Below, piece after piece: positions 23,847 through 32,540 of a stretch of 36,847 bases of DNA (positions are counted from its first letter, which is position 1; every line of letters starts with the position of its first letter). The stretch covers positions 1-36,847 of the forward strand of contig CAZEPJ010000047.1 in the NCBI GenBank assembly GCA_964514105.1, given 5' to 3'. Source of the stretch: CAZEPJ01 sp964514105. Its GTDB lineage: Bacteria; Desulfobacterota; Desulfocorpusculales; Desulfocorpusculum. Under the pieces are notes generated by a model. It was not told the origin of the DNA. It searched no databases and was given only the letters and a program-made list of their open reading frames with translations. The translations under genes and the position numbers were made by a program.

Positions 23847-24509
23847 TCATGGCGTCGTCTTGCAACTGACGGAGATCCCCTCCCCGCTGCCCGTCTCGAT
23901 GCGGGTGCGGTAGTCGGGCCGTTCCCGGAGCCGGCGGAGGAATTCCTGGACCCCCGGGGCCACGTTCCTCAGGACGTTGTGGGCGGTGAAGCAGCCTTGG
24001 GCGGCGATCTTGGGATCCAGGTCTTGGAAATAACGGGGGTACCACTCCTTGTCGGCATCGCAGAAGACGAAATCGAACGGGCCCGGCAGGGCCCTGACCA
24101 GACCGTGGGCATCGGCCAGACGGGCGTCGACGAAGGCATCCAACCCGGCCTTCCTGAGATTCTCCAGGGCGCGGCCGCGGCGGCCCGGGTCCATCTCGAT
24201 GGTGATGACCTTGCCCCCCGTCTTGGCCGCCGCCCAGGCCAGCCAGATGGTGGAGTGGCCCGTGGATGTGCCGATCTCGAGGATGCGCCGAAAGCCGTTG
24301 GCGACGACCAGGTCGTGGAGAATCCGACCGTCCTCATAGGGCACGTTCCAGTCCCGCCACTGGTCCCGCGCCCCGTCCAGGAAGGCCTGCACCCGGACGT
24401 CCAGGTCCGGGGGCACGGGGCCGCTCTGCCCCCGTGCCCCCCGAACTCCCATGGCCGCAGCCGGCAACACGAACGCCACCATCAGGATGAAAAAGCCCCG
24501 GACTCCCAA
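23847..24509 (-). CDS. O-methyltransferase-like SAM protein with N-terminal signal-like segment
   Basis: This 220-residue class I methyltransferase has motif I EIGTSTGHS (78-86), the acidic SAM ligand Glu105 and FVFCDADKEWY (148-157), where Asp151 would bind metal or substrate as in the O-methyltransferase family. The first 27 residues (GFFILMVAFVLPAAAMG) resemble a signal peptide, odd for an enzyme that needs cytosolic SAM. The start used is the TTG at 24509, seven bases after GGGAGAG; ATGs at 24482 and 24452 would give a shorter, partly or wholly signal-free protein. It lies 50 bases downstream of the subtilase gene on the same strand, so they may share a transcript. Confidence 0.8.
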   Translation of the reverse strand: MGVRGFFILMVAFVLPAAAMGVRGARGQSGPVPPDLDVRVQAFLDGARDQWRDWNVPYEDGRILHDLVVANGFRRILEIGTSTGHSTIWLAWAAAKTGGKVITIEMDPGRRGRALENLRKAGLDAFVDARLADAHGLVRALPGPFDFVFCDADKEWYPRYFQDLDPKIAAQGCFTAHNVLRNVAPGVQEFLRRLRERPDYRTRIETGSGEGISVSCKTTP

Positions 24510-24559
24510 AGGCGGTCTCTCCCTTCCGGAGGGTTTGGGCGAGAGGACGCGCGGCGAAT

Positions 24560-26869
24560 CTATGGCGCGCGGACCACGGTTACGGGGAGCACCGCTGCGC
24601 GCCCCTTGGCCTTGAGCGTCAGGGTGGCGTGCCTGACCTCGCCCCCGGGCACCCCCGATGCGTCCACCGTGATGTCGAAGGTCGTCTGCCCCCCGGCCGA
24701 AACGGTGATCCGGTAGGGGACGGCGATGGCGAGATCGGCCGGAGAGTTGACCTCGAGCCGGAAGACCCGCCCTCGGGGCAGCACGCTCCTGGCGGTCCGC
24801 TGAAACGTCAAGGATGCCGGCATGCTGGGATGGTAGATACTGGGGTAGTTGACGTTCCAGAGGTCGGCCTGGTGCGCCAGGAACTCCGCCCCCGTGGCCT
24901 CGAAGGTGATGCCCGGGGATCCGGCCTTTCGCAGCTCCAGCCGACCCGATCCCATGTCGAAGGCATCGGCCGAGGTGGCCCCATCCTCCTTGAGAAGCCG
25001 GCCGACCCTGGCCGTGGTCATGAGGGCGGACTTGATCTGCCCCGGCGTCCAGTCAGGATAGAGGTCCCGCAGGAGGGCCGCGGCACCGGCCACGTGGGGA
25101 GAGGCCATGGAGGTGCCCGGGATGGCCTGATAGAGCTCCCCGGGCAATCCTCCGGTGACGTCATGGGGGAGGGGGGTGTGCCCCGCCAGGATCTGCACCC
25201 CCGGGGCCGCGATGTCGGGCTTGCTGATCCCCAAGGTCTGCCCCGGGCCGCCCCGGGAGCTGAAGGCGGCCATGGTATCTCCGCGCCCCATGACGGCCTT
25301 GCCCCGGGACAGGGTGGCCGTGGCGCCGGCATGGGCGGTCAAGAAATCCAGGAGCTGGGTCCCGGCCGCGTCGTCCAGGTGCACGGTGGGCAGGAAGTGG
25401 TTGTCCGTGTCCAGATCCTGGACCGTCGGGTTGTACAGGACCATCCCTGCGGCCCCTCCCTGGGCCACGTTGTAGCTCTTGGCCACCCGGGCGTTGATGC
25501 CCCGCCGGCAGACCACGATCTCGCCGCTGAAGGTGCCCGGCGCGAACGGGGCAAGGCACAGCTCGTCGCCGTAGTCCGACGCCCGGACCACGGGCGCGGG
25601 CGTTCCCAGCCCGTTGGTCACGGAGGCCCCTTTGAGGGCCAGCTCGGCGCCGTCCGGCGCGCGGAGCGCCACGGTTCCCTCGAAGGCCCGCCTCTGGGTG
25701 CTGGCGGCCACGGTGGTCACCCACCCTCCACGGTGGTGCACCGTGTCGGCCCCCGGTCCCGCGTTGCCGGCCGACGCCGCAACGAACACCCCGGCGTTGT
25801 ACGCGTCGAGAAACGCCAGCTCCACGGGGTGCGCATACGGATCCTCTCCGCCGCTGATGGAGAAATTGATCACGTCAACGCCGTCCAAGACGGCCTGCTG
25901 GACGGCGGCCACAGAGTCGGTGTGGTAGCACCCGCTGTCGGCGCACACGCGGTACATGATCACGTGGGCCCGGGGCGCCATGCCCGACACCCGCCCCCGG
26001 GGCACGCCCAGGAGCCGGGCCGCCACCGTGCTGTTGCCGGCAGCCGTCGCCGCCACGTGGGTGCCGTGACCCTCCGAGTCCCGGGCCGAGTCGAACTCCC
26101 CCGGCAGGAGGCCCACCATGGCCTTGTACTCGTCCAGGAACTCGTACGCCCCGATGAGCTTGTTGTTGCAGGCGAACGGCGCGTCGGCGGGATTCCACGC
26201 CGTGTTGCCGAACTGGCAGGCGTACGGCCCGCCCGGGGGCGCCGGGTACGGGTTGCCCCGGGGGTCGGGGTCCGAGAACGAGGGGTGCTCCGGCCAGACG
26301 CCCGTGTCCAGGATCCCCACGACCACGCCCTGACCGGCGTCATCCCGCCCCCCCGCCTTCTTCCAGAGCCTCTTGGCGCCGACGAACGCGGGGCTGCTAT
26401 TGGTCTGGGGCCGCTCCAGCCTGTCCGGGTAGACCGCCTGCACCCCGGGAAGGCGGCTCAGGGCCTCCACCTGCCCGGCCGGCAGGATGACGGATACACC
26501 GCCCACGACTACGTCATAGCGGTGGATGATCCTCGCTTGGGGCACGGCCGCCAGGGCCCGAGACTGGAAGGCATCCAGTTTCCGGTTCAAGTACGACAGA
26601 TAGGCCTTGCTCTCCGCGGATTTCACGTCGAGCTTGCGCATCCCCGACATCCCGGGAGCCGTGGCCTTGAGGCCCTCCACCCCCCCCTGGAACGAAGCCA
26701 AAGGCGCCTCGTCCAGCTTCACCAGGACGCTCACCAGATCGCCACGGCCCAGGGCCGCTCCGGGCGCTTGGGCCCCCTCTGTGCGGGCGAGGGCTCCCCC
26801 GGCCGACACGAGGACCAGGGTCATGGTCCAGACACAGACTGCGAACAACAGACGCACGAAGCGCATCAT
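24560..26869 (-). CDS. Secreted subtilisin-like serine protease (S8) with PA domain
   Basis: This 769-residue exported protease has a signal peptide (about 1-28), an I9-type propeptide (about 45-150), and a catalytic domain holding the triad Asp188 (GILDTGVWPEH), His268 (GHGTHVAA) and Ser587 (PGTSMASPHVAG), with the oxyanion Asn369 in SAGN. A PA domain of about 110 residues (about 417-527) is inserted between His and Ser, as in plant cucumisin-type subtilases and their bacterial relatives. The last 130 residues form a beta-rich domain of unknown role. The ATG at 26869 has AAGGAG eight bases upstream; a frame reaching 26968 has no signal peptide at its N terminus. All catalytic residues are intact. 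Confidence 0.94.
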   Translation of the reverse strand: MMRFVRLLFAVCVWTMTLVLVSAGGALARTEGAQAPGAALGRGDLVSVLVKLDEAPLASFQGGVEGLKATAPGMSGMRKLDVKSAESKAYLSYLNRKLDAFQSRALAAVPQARIIHRYDVVVGGVSVILPAGQVEALSRLPGVQAVYPDRLERPQTNSSPAFVGAKRLWKKAGGRDDAGQGVVVGILDTGVWPEHPSFSDPDPRGNPYPAPPGGPYACQFGNTAWNPADAPFACNNKLIGAYEFLDEYKAMVGLLPGEFDSARDSEGHGTHVAATAAGNSTVAARLLGVPRGRVSGMAPRAHVIMYRVCADSGCYHTDSVAAVQQAVLDGVDVINFSISGGEDPYAHPVELAFLDAYNAGVFVAASAGNAGPGADTVHHRGGWVTTVAASTQRRAFEGTVALRAPDGAELALKGASVTNGLGTPAPVVRASDYGDELCLAPFAPGTFSGEIVVCRRGINARVAKSYNVAQGGAAGMVLYNPTVQDLDTDNHFLPTVHLDDAAGTQLLDFLTAHAGATATLSRGKAVMGRGDTMAAFSSRGGPGQTLGISKPDIAAPGVQILAGHTPLPHDVTGGLPGELYQAIPGTSMASPHVAGAAALLRDLYPDWTPGQIKSALMTTARVGRLLKEDGATSADAFDMGSGRLELRKAGSPGITFEATGAEFLAHQADLWNVNYPSIYHPSMPASLTFQRTARSVLPRGRVFRLEVNSPADLAIAVPYRITVSAGGQTTFDITVDASGVPGGEVRHATLTLKAKGRAAVLPVTVVRAP

Positions 26870-26959
26870 CGCATGGTCTCCTTTCCGCTCAGTTGATCCA
26901 TCCCCTCCGTCCCATCCCCGAGCCGGCCCAGGTCCCTGACCGTCACCTCCTCTCCCCGG

Positions 26960-26991
26960 AAAGACCAAAGATGGCGCCCCGGGGCGTCATC
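26960..26991 (-). terminator. Possible terminator at the thiolase 3' end
   Basis: On the minus strand GATG-x-CGCC (from 26991) pairs with GGCG-x-CATC around CCGG, overlapping the thiolase stop codon, and is followed by TTTGGTCTTT. The stem has one mismatch and the tail is broken, so termination is only plausible. Confidence 0.35.
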
Positions 26992-28174
26992 CCCGCTCGT
27001 TGCCCAGGACGGCCACGGCGCTCAGTTGGGGGGGGCCGCCGAAGGTGTGGGACAGACCCCTGCGGGGATTGGCGATCTGCCTCTGGGGGTCCTGGGCCTT
27101 GCCCTGGAGCTGCTTGTACACCTCGTAGGTCATGCGGATGCCGCTCGCCCCGATGGGATGACCGAAGCACTTGAGACCGCCGTCGGCGTTCACGGGCAGC
27201 TTGCCGCCCAACTCGAAGACCCCCTCCTCGATGTCCTCTCCGGCCCGCCCCCGGGCGCTGAATCCGAAGTCCTCGTAGATGACCAACTCGGTGATGGTGA
27301 AGCAGTCGTGGACTTCGGCGATGTCCAGGTCCTCCCTCGGGTTCTCGATGCCCGCCATCTCATACGCCTTGCGCGAGGAGTTCACCAGGGCGTTGAAGCT
27401 GGTCCAGCCGAAGCCCGGCCGGAAATGGGGGAGCATGGCGTCCATGGATATGCCGAAGCCCTTCACGTAGATGGGATCGGGACGGAAGCCTTTGGCCAGA
27501 TCGGCCCGGGTGACGATGGCCGCCGCGGCCCCGTCGCTGTTTCCGCAGCAGTCGAAGAGCCCCAGCGGCCATGCGATGATGGGGGCGCTGAGGGCCTGCT
27601 CCAAGGTGATGGTGTTGTGAAAGTGGGCCTTGGGGCAGAGGCTTCCGTTGCGGTGGTTCTTCACAGCGATCCGGGCCAGGAGCTCCTTTCCCTTTTCCGG
27701 GGACAGCCCGTAGGCCTCGAAATAGCGGGTGGCGATGAGGGCGAAGCTCCCCGGGGACGTGCGCCGCGCCTCGTACACCGGGTGCATCCCCCGGCCCGTG
27801 CCCAGGCCCGGGAACCCCGTGTCCTTGAGCTTCTCCACGCCCAGGGCCATGACCACGTCGAAGGCCCCGCTGGCCACGGCCAGGACCGCCTCGATGAGGG
27901 CGATGTGCCCCGTGGCGCACCAGTTCTCGTTTCGTATGATGGGGATGTCCCGGAGCTTCAGGGCGTCGGCCGCCACGGTCCCGCCGACCCCGATGAGGGG
28001 GGCCGTGGATGTCCCCACATAGCACGCCTGGATCTCCTGTGGTCCGACTCCCGCGTCCTCGTACGCCTCGTACGCCGCCTCGATGGCCAGGTCGTTGAGC
28101 CCCCGGTCCCACCGCTCGCCGAACTGGGTGCAGCCCATCCCGACGATGGCCACCCGATCCCTGATGCCCGCCAT
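26987..28174 (-). CDS. Thiolase-family protein (acetyl-CoA acetyltransferase/SCP-x like)
   Basis: This 395-residue cytosolic enzyme is predicted to form or cleave a carbon-carbon bond next to a CoA thioester. The nucleophile is Cys86 in NENWCATGH, and Cys336 and His339 lie in CFGHPIGASG, as in the thiolase-like group that works with a DUF35 zinc-ribbon/OB partner. The ATG at 28174 has GGAGG eight bases upstream, located inside the last codons of the preceding gene, whose stop is one base away. That spacing means tight coupling with the HMG-CoA-synthase-like/DUF35 fusion. Similar trios form the archaeal thiolase-HMGCS-DUF35 complex and BbsAB of toluene degradation. The natural substrate here is unknown. 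Confidence 0.9.
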   Translation of the reverse strand: MAGIRDRVAIVGMGCTQFGERWDRGLNDLAIEAAYEAYEDAGVGPQEIQACYVGTSTAPLIGVGGTVAADALKLRDIPIIRNENWCATGHIALIEAVLAVASGAFDVVMALGVEKLKDTGFPGLGTGRGMHPVYEARRTSPGSFALIATRYFEAYGLSPEKGKELLARIAVKNHRNGSLCPKAHFHNTITLEQALSAPIIAWPLGLFDCCGNSDGAAAAIVTRADLAKGFRPDPIYVKGFGISMDAMLPHFRPGFGWTSFNALVNSSRKAYEMAGIENPREDLDIAEVHDCFTITELVIYEDFGFSARGRAGEDIEEGVFELGGKLPVNADGGLKCFGHPIGASGIRMTYEVYKQLQGKAQDPQRQIANPRRGLSHTFGGPPQLSAVAVLGNERG

Positions 28175-28175
28175 G

Positions 28176-29606
28176 TCACATCCCTCCATCCCGGGGCGGC
28201 CTGCACTTCCAGAAGTAATTGTGAAACCCTGCGCCCTCGTACAGCCTCCGGAACGTGAGTTCCACCGGCATCCCCACCCGCACCTGGGACGGGGTGCAGT
28301 CCGTCATCATGCAGTAGAACCTCGCCCCTTCCCGGTCCAGCTCCACCACGGTCTGGACCACCACGGGGTCATCGCTCCGGCCGGCCAGGTTGTCCAGGGA
28401 GAAGCTGAAGACCCTTCCCCGATCGCCCGAGAGTCGAACCCGATCGAAGTCGTCCTTGGCCCGGCACGCATAGCAGATCCTCTGCATCGGATAAGCCAGG
28501 GTCCCGCAGTGCCGGCATCGGCTGCCCAGACATCGCAGGACTGCGTCCCGGTCCCGCCAGTACGCCGTGGCCGACGGGAGCAACCGGAAGGGCTCCCCGG
28601 GCACCGTCTCCAGCACCCCCCGGTAGCTCAGGTACTTTTCGTACGAGGGCAGGGGGAGCCTCGACGCCACGTGCCCCTTCACCCCCCGCCGGCGGGGGAG
28701 CTTCTCCATGGCCCCGGTCACCCGGAAGAGGAAGGCGTCTGCCCCATCGCCGTACGCGCACAGCAGGATACGGTCGCCCGGCCGCGCCTCCTCCAGGGCG
28801 CCGACCAGCATGAGCAGCGGGTGGGCGCAGCCGCAGTCCCCCACCTGCGCCAAGAGGGGGTCCTGCATCTGATCCGGCGCGAAGCCCAGCCCCTTGGCCG
28901 CGTCCCTGTGGGCGCGGGCGTCCGGTGCCGCGATCACGGCCCGTTGCACGTCGGCCGGCTTCAGACCCGTCTTGCCCAGGAGTCCCTCCACGGCCGCCCG
29001 AACCAGGACGCCGTACCCCTCTGCCAGGACCCATCGGTTCTCCCAGGAGCGCACGAAGGTGTCCTCTGGGTTCCGCCACACATCCATCATCTCGTTGCAC
29101 AGCGAGTGCATGGCCTCCAGCTCGGCAACGGCTCCTTGGGAGCCCACCAGGATGGCCGCCGCACCGTCCCCGAAGGCCTGCTCCATGTCGGAGCGCGGAT
29201 AGCCGAGGCGGGAATCGGCCGCGGTTACGAGCACCCCCTGATGGGTGCCGGCCTGCACCGCATGACAGGCCATCCTCAGGGCCGATGTGCCGGCCCTGAG
29301 GGAGTTGCCCAGATCCGCCGTGTGGACTTGGCCCCCCAGGTCCGCGACGGTGGACACCAGGCAGGCCGTCTGCTTTTCCCGGTACGGGGCGGTGGTGGAG
29401 GCGAAGAAAAGCCCGTCCACCTCCCGCCGTTCCATCCCCTGCAGGCAGTCCAGGGCGGCCTCCACGGCCATGGTGGCCGTGTCTTCGTCGTTGTTGGCCA
29501 CGCTCCGCTCACCCTTGAGGGAGCCCCTTGCCCATGCCTTGGCCATGGCGTCCCGGCTCAGCCGGAAGGCCGGGATGTACGCGCCGAACGATCGAATTCC
29601 CCACAT
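28176..29606 (-). CDS. HMG-CoA-synthase-like protein fused to a DUF35 zinc-ribbon/OB domain
   Basis: This 476-residue protein joins a ketosynthase/HMG-CoA-synthase-like fold (about 1-350) to a DUF35 part with zinc ribbon Cys364, 367, 378, 381 and an OB fold (about 385-470). In HMG-CoA synthases the active-site cysteine lies in a segment like NACYGGTAAL; the matching segment here reads NSLRAGTSAL (101-110), with Leu103 at the cysteine position. The condensing domain may therefore not use a cysteine nucleophile. The DUF35 part probably shuttles or positions acyl-CoA for the thiolase encoded one base downstream. The ATG at 29606 has GAGGGG six bases upstream. Confidence 0.88.
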   Translation of the reverse strand: MWGIRSFGAYIPAFRLSRDAMAKAWARGSLKGERSVANNDEDTATMAVEAALDCLQGMERREVDGLFFASTTAPYREKQTACLVSTVADLGGQVHTADLGNSLRAGTSALRMACHAVQAGTHQGVLVTAADSRLGYPRSDMEQAFGDGAAAILVGSQGAVAELEAMHSLCNEMMDVWRNPEDTFVRSWENRWVLAEGYGVLVRAAVEGLLGKTGLKPADVQRAVIAAPDARAHRDAAKGLGFAPDQMQDPLLAQVGDCGCAHPLLMLVGALEEARPGDRILLCAYGDGADAFLFRVTGAMEKLPRRRGVKGHVASRLPLPSYEKYLSYRGVLETVPGEPFRLLPSATAYWRDRDAVLRCLGSRCRHCGTLAYPMQRICYACRAKDDFDRVRLSGDRGRVFSFSLDNLAGRSDDPVVVQTVVELDREGARFYCMMTDCTPSQVRVGMPVELTFRRLYEGAGFHNYFWKCRPPRDGGM

Positions 29607-29722
29607 TGCCGTCCCCTCGGTTGCCTGACCATGTCAAGACGCCGCAGTACCCCCCGGGTCGCGTGTCGGCCCGGGATTGCCCCGTGCGTCTGGCGGCGAC
29701 TCCCCCGCCATGGGTGGGCCGC

Positions 29723-29751
29723 AACCTATCAGAATCCGGAGAGGATTTCAA
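29723..29751 (-). promoter_or_regulatory. Promoter of the HMGCS-like/thiolase pair
   Basis: Minus strand: TTGAAA (29751-29746), 17 bases, TAGGTT (29728-29723). The start would be near 29716, giving a leader of about 110 bases. The 196-base gap 29607-29802 holds nothing else I can support. Confidence 0.45.
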
Positions 29752-29802
29752 TGAATGGCCAGCCCCCCCGGGGCCCCTTGCCGTGGCGCCGGCACCGCCT
29801 GT

Positions 29803-31335
29803 TCAGGGCCTGGCCGGCTCGCCCATCTCCTGGAACAGGGGCTCCAGGCATCCACAAGCCCGGCTGTACAGGGCGTAGGCGCGCCGGTACACGGCGGCGG
29901 TCTCCGCCCGCGGGCAGACGGACCTGCCGGGGGGGATCAACCGGGTCAGTTCCGCCAGGGACCCGGCCCTCCCCACGGCCCACATGACCCAGAGGGCCGC
30001 CCCCAGGGCCGAGGTCTCCCCCCACCGGGGCACCCGAAGCCGCGCCTCCAGCACGTCCGCCGTCACCTGGAGCCAAAACTCGGACCGCGTGAAGCCCCCG
30101 GAAGCCAGGATCTCGTCCACCCGGACGCCTGTCTCCTGGAGGGCCTCCCGGATGCTCCGCAACCGGAAGCCGATCCCTTCCACGAGGGAACGGGCCAGGT
30201 GGGGCAGGCCGTGCTCCAGGGTCAAGCCCAGAAAGGCCGCGCGGGCGTTGAGGTTCCAGTTGGGGCTTCGCTCACCGGCGAAAAACGGGAGGCACAGAAC
30301 CCCCCCCGCCCCCGGCCCCGCCTGGGCGGCCAGATGGAGCACCTGGTCGAAGGTGAGACCCTCCTTCCGGCCCTGGAGGAACATGGCCTGGTTCAGTGCA
30401 TCCCTCAGCCAGGAAAGGGCCACCCCGCCGTTGTTGATGGCGCCCCCCACGAGCCAGCGGCCCTCGCCCATGGCATAACACCACGTGCGGCCTCGGGGAT
30501 CCAGGATGGGCCTCGGCTGGATGAGCCGCAAGGCCCCGCTGGTCCCCACCATGCAGGTGGCCTGAGTGGGCAGAACCGCCCCGGCGCCCAGGCTGGAGTT
30601 TACCGCGTCCGATGAGCCCAGGATTACCGGGACACCCCCGGCCAGCCCCATCCGGTCGGACACGTCCTTGGCGAGGGGGCCGGCGGCCTGGCGAGGTGGG
30701 CAGGGGCGAGACAACTGCTCCGCCCGGATGCCGGCCATCTCCAGGCAGAAAGGGTTCCACTGGAGGGAGCGCAAATGCAGGAGACCCGAGCCGGATGCCA
30801 CCGAGTAGTCCACCAGGGACTCCCCCGTGAAGCGCCAGAACACATATTCCTTGGCCGAGAGGAAACGCCGTGCCCGGGAGAAGACCTCCGGCCGGTTCTC
30901 CCTCAACCAGAGGATCTTGTACAAGGGGTACATGGCATGGGGCGGGCAGCCGGTCTCCTCGTACAGACGCTGCCCCAGGGGCCGGGACCTTACCCTCCTG
31001 GCCTGGTCACCCGCCCGGGGGTCCGCCCAGGTGATCACACCCGTCAGGGGGCGATCGTTTTCGTCCAAGACCATGACGCTGTGAAGGGCCCCTCCCAGGC
31101 TCACGCCTTGGCAACCCCTCGGGTCCAGGCCGGCCCCCTGGGCGGCGTGCCTGGCCGAGTCCACCGCGGCCCCCAGCAGGACCTCCGGGTCCTGCTCCTC
31201 CCAGCGTGTTTTCGTCTCCGCGGCCGGATATACCATCGAGCTGAAGCCCAGCACGCGGGCCTCACCGTCCACAGCCACGGCCTTGCAGCTTCCGGTGCCC
31301 AGGTCGATCCCCAAGAACCAGTCTTCAGCGCTCAT
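29803..31335 (-). CDS. FGGY carbohydrate kinase, gluconokinase-like
   Basis: This 510-residue cytosolic kinase phosphorylates a sugar or sugar acid. The phosphate-binding motif GIDLGTGSCKAV is at 9-20. SLGGALHSVMVLD, ITWADPRA and PHAMYPLYKILWLRE fit the gluconokinase branch of FGGY better than xylulokinase or glycerol kinase. GTSGALRL and CLPFFAGERSPNWN are the later ATP/substrate motifs. Its ATG overlaps the stop of the 2-hydroxyacid dehydrogenase gene by four bases (ATGA), so the two are cotranslated and probably act on the same sugar acid. The exact substrate is not decided by sequence. Confidence 0.9.
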   Translation of the reverse strand: MSAEDWFLGIDLGTGSCKAVAVDGEARVLGFSSMVYPAAETKTRWEEQDPEVLLGAAVDSARHAAQGAGLDPRGCQGVSLGGALHSVMVLDENDRPLTGVITWADPRAGDQARRVRSRPLGQRLYEETGCPPHAMYPLYKILWLRENRPEVFSRARRFLSAKEYVFWRFTGESLVDYSVASGSGLLHLRSLQWNPFCLEMAGIRAEQLSRPCPPRQAAGPLAKDVSDRMGLAGGVPVILGSSDAVNSSLGAGAVLPTQATCMVGTSGALRLIQPRPILDPRGRTWCYAMGEGRWLVGGAINNGGVALSWLRDALNQAMFLQGRKEGLTFDQVLHLAAQAGPGAGGVLCLPFFAGERSPNWNLNARAAFLGLTLEHGLPHLARSLVEGIGFRLRSIREALQETGVRVDEILASGGFTRSEFWLQVTADVLEARLRVPRWGETSALGAALWVMWAVGRAGSLAELTRLIPPGRSVCPRAETAAVYRRAYALYSRACGCLEPLFQEMGEPARP

Positions 31336-32381
31336 GCCCCATCCCGCCCCGCCGCCCCTCCATAGACCTCCGGGTTGACCACATGAGGGGGCCTCTCTCC
31401 CCTCAGCACCGCCAGGCACGATGCCACGGCGGCGCGGCCCATGGCGCTCATGGCCTCGTCCGTGTGCGCGCCCATGTGTGGGGTGACGATCACCTGGGGC
31501 ATGGCCGTCAGGCGGTGCCCGGCCGGGGGAGGCTCGCGCCGCAGGCAGTCCAAAGCGGCCCCTTGGATGCGCCCCTGCTCCAGGGCCCGCTCCAACGCCC
31601 CCTCGTCCACCAGCTCACCTCTGGCCGTGTTGACCAGAAAGGACCCGCGCCTCATCCGCCCCAGGAACCGTTCATCCACCATGCCTTCCGTGGCGGGCTC
31701 CAGGGGGACGTGCAGGGAGACCAAATCGCTCACCCGGAGCAATTCCTCCAGCTCCAGACGCTCCACGCCCGCCCGGGCAGCGTCCGCTGCGCCGACGGCG
31801 GGGTCGAAGACCACCACCCGGCAACCGAAAGGTCTGAGCCTCGCGGCCACCTCCCTTCCGATCCTGCCGAAGCCCACCAACCCCGCGGTCTTGCCCTTGA
31901 GACCCACCCCGGCGGCGCGCGGCCATTGCCCCTGGCGCACGGCCGCGGCCGCGCGGCATATGCCTCTCCCCAGGACGAGCATGAGGCCCACGGTCAATTC
32001 GGCCACGGCGGCGCAGTTGGCCCCGGGGGTGTTGGTGACCACGATGTCCCTTCGGGTGGCGGCCTGGAGGTCCACCCGGTCTACGCCCGTCCCGTATCGG
32101 GCGATGACCTTCAGTCTTGGGGCCGCCCGGATCACGGAGGCGTCGATCTCGTCCAGCCCCGCGATGAATCCGTCCACATCCCCCACCAGCGGCCGCAACT
32201 CCCTGGCCTCCAAGGGACGGGAGGAGGGGTTGTAGCGCACCTCCCCCACGGACTCCTCCAGCATCCGGCGAAGGTGCGGGTCGTGCAGGCCGAAGGTCGT
32301 GGGTGTGACCAGCACCCGACGCGCCTTGAGGTCCACCGCACCGGTTGTGCGGTTTCCAAGTCCGCAGTGCATGGAAGGCAT
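31332..32381 (-). CDS. D-2-hydroxyacid dehydrogenase (SerA/hydroxypyruvate reductase type)
   Basis: This 349-residue NAD(P)-dependent enzyme interconverts a 2-hydroxyacid and a 2-ketoacid. The dinucleotide motif GLVGFGRIG is at 167-175. The catalytic trio is Arg254 (NTARGELVDE), Glu283 (in DCLRREPPP) and His302 (TPHMGAHT). No ACT or other C-terminal domain is present, so it is not full-length SerA. The ATG at 32381 is the first start after a predicted transcription start near 32408, but its ribosome site is weak; the start is the least certain part. It is coupled to the FGGY kinase gene by a four-base overlap. Confidence 0.9.
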   Translation of the reverse strand: MPSMHCGLGNRTTGAVDLKARRVLVTPTTFGLHDPHLRRMLEESVGEVRYNPSSRPLEARELRPLVGDVDGFIAGLDEIDASVIRAAPRLKVIARYGTGVDRVDLQAATRRDIVVTNTPGANCAAVAELTVGLMLVLGRGICRAAAAVRQGQWPRAAGVGLKGKTAGLVGFGRIGREVAARLRPFGCRVVVFDPAVGAADAARAGVERLELEELLRVSDLVSLHVPLEPATEGMVDERFLGRMRRGSFLVNTARGELVDEGALERALEQGRIQGAALDCLRREPPPAGHRLTAMPQVIVTPHMGAHTDEAMSAMGRAAVASCLAVLRGERPPHVVNPEVYGGAAGRDGA

Positions 32382-32414
32382 GGTCTTTTCGCCTATCGAA
32401 CCGCGTTGCAACCC

Positions 32415-32443
32415 AACATAGCGGATTGGGCAGCGGACTTCAA
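32415..32443 (-). promoter_or_regulatory. Promoter of the dehydrogenase-kinase pair
   Basis: Minus strand: TTGAAG (32443-32438), 17 bases, TATGTT (32420-32415). Start near 32408, about 27 bases before the dehydrogenase ATG. The radical SAM gene diverges from the same 159-base gap. Confidence 0.5.
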
Positions 32444-32540
32444 TGACGGGGTCTTGGGCCACTTGGGGCGCTTGTATTGCCCGCCGCTTCTGTGGCAGAT
32501 TACGCAGATCCTTCAGAGAATCCACGGGAGGAGGTGGCCT

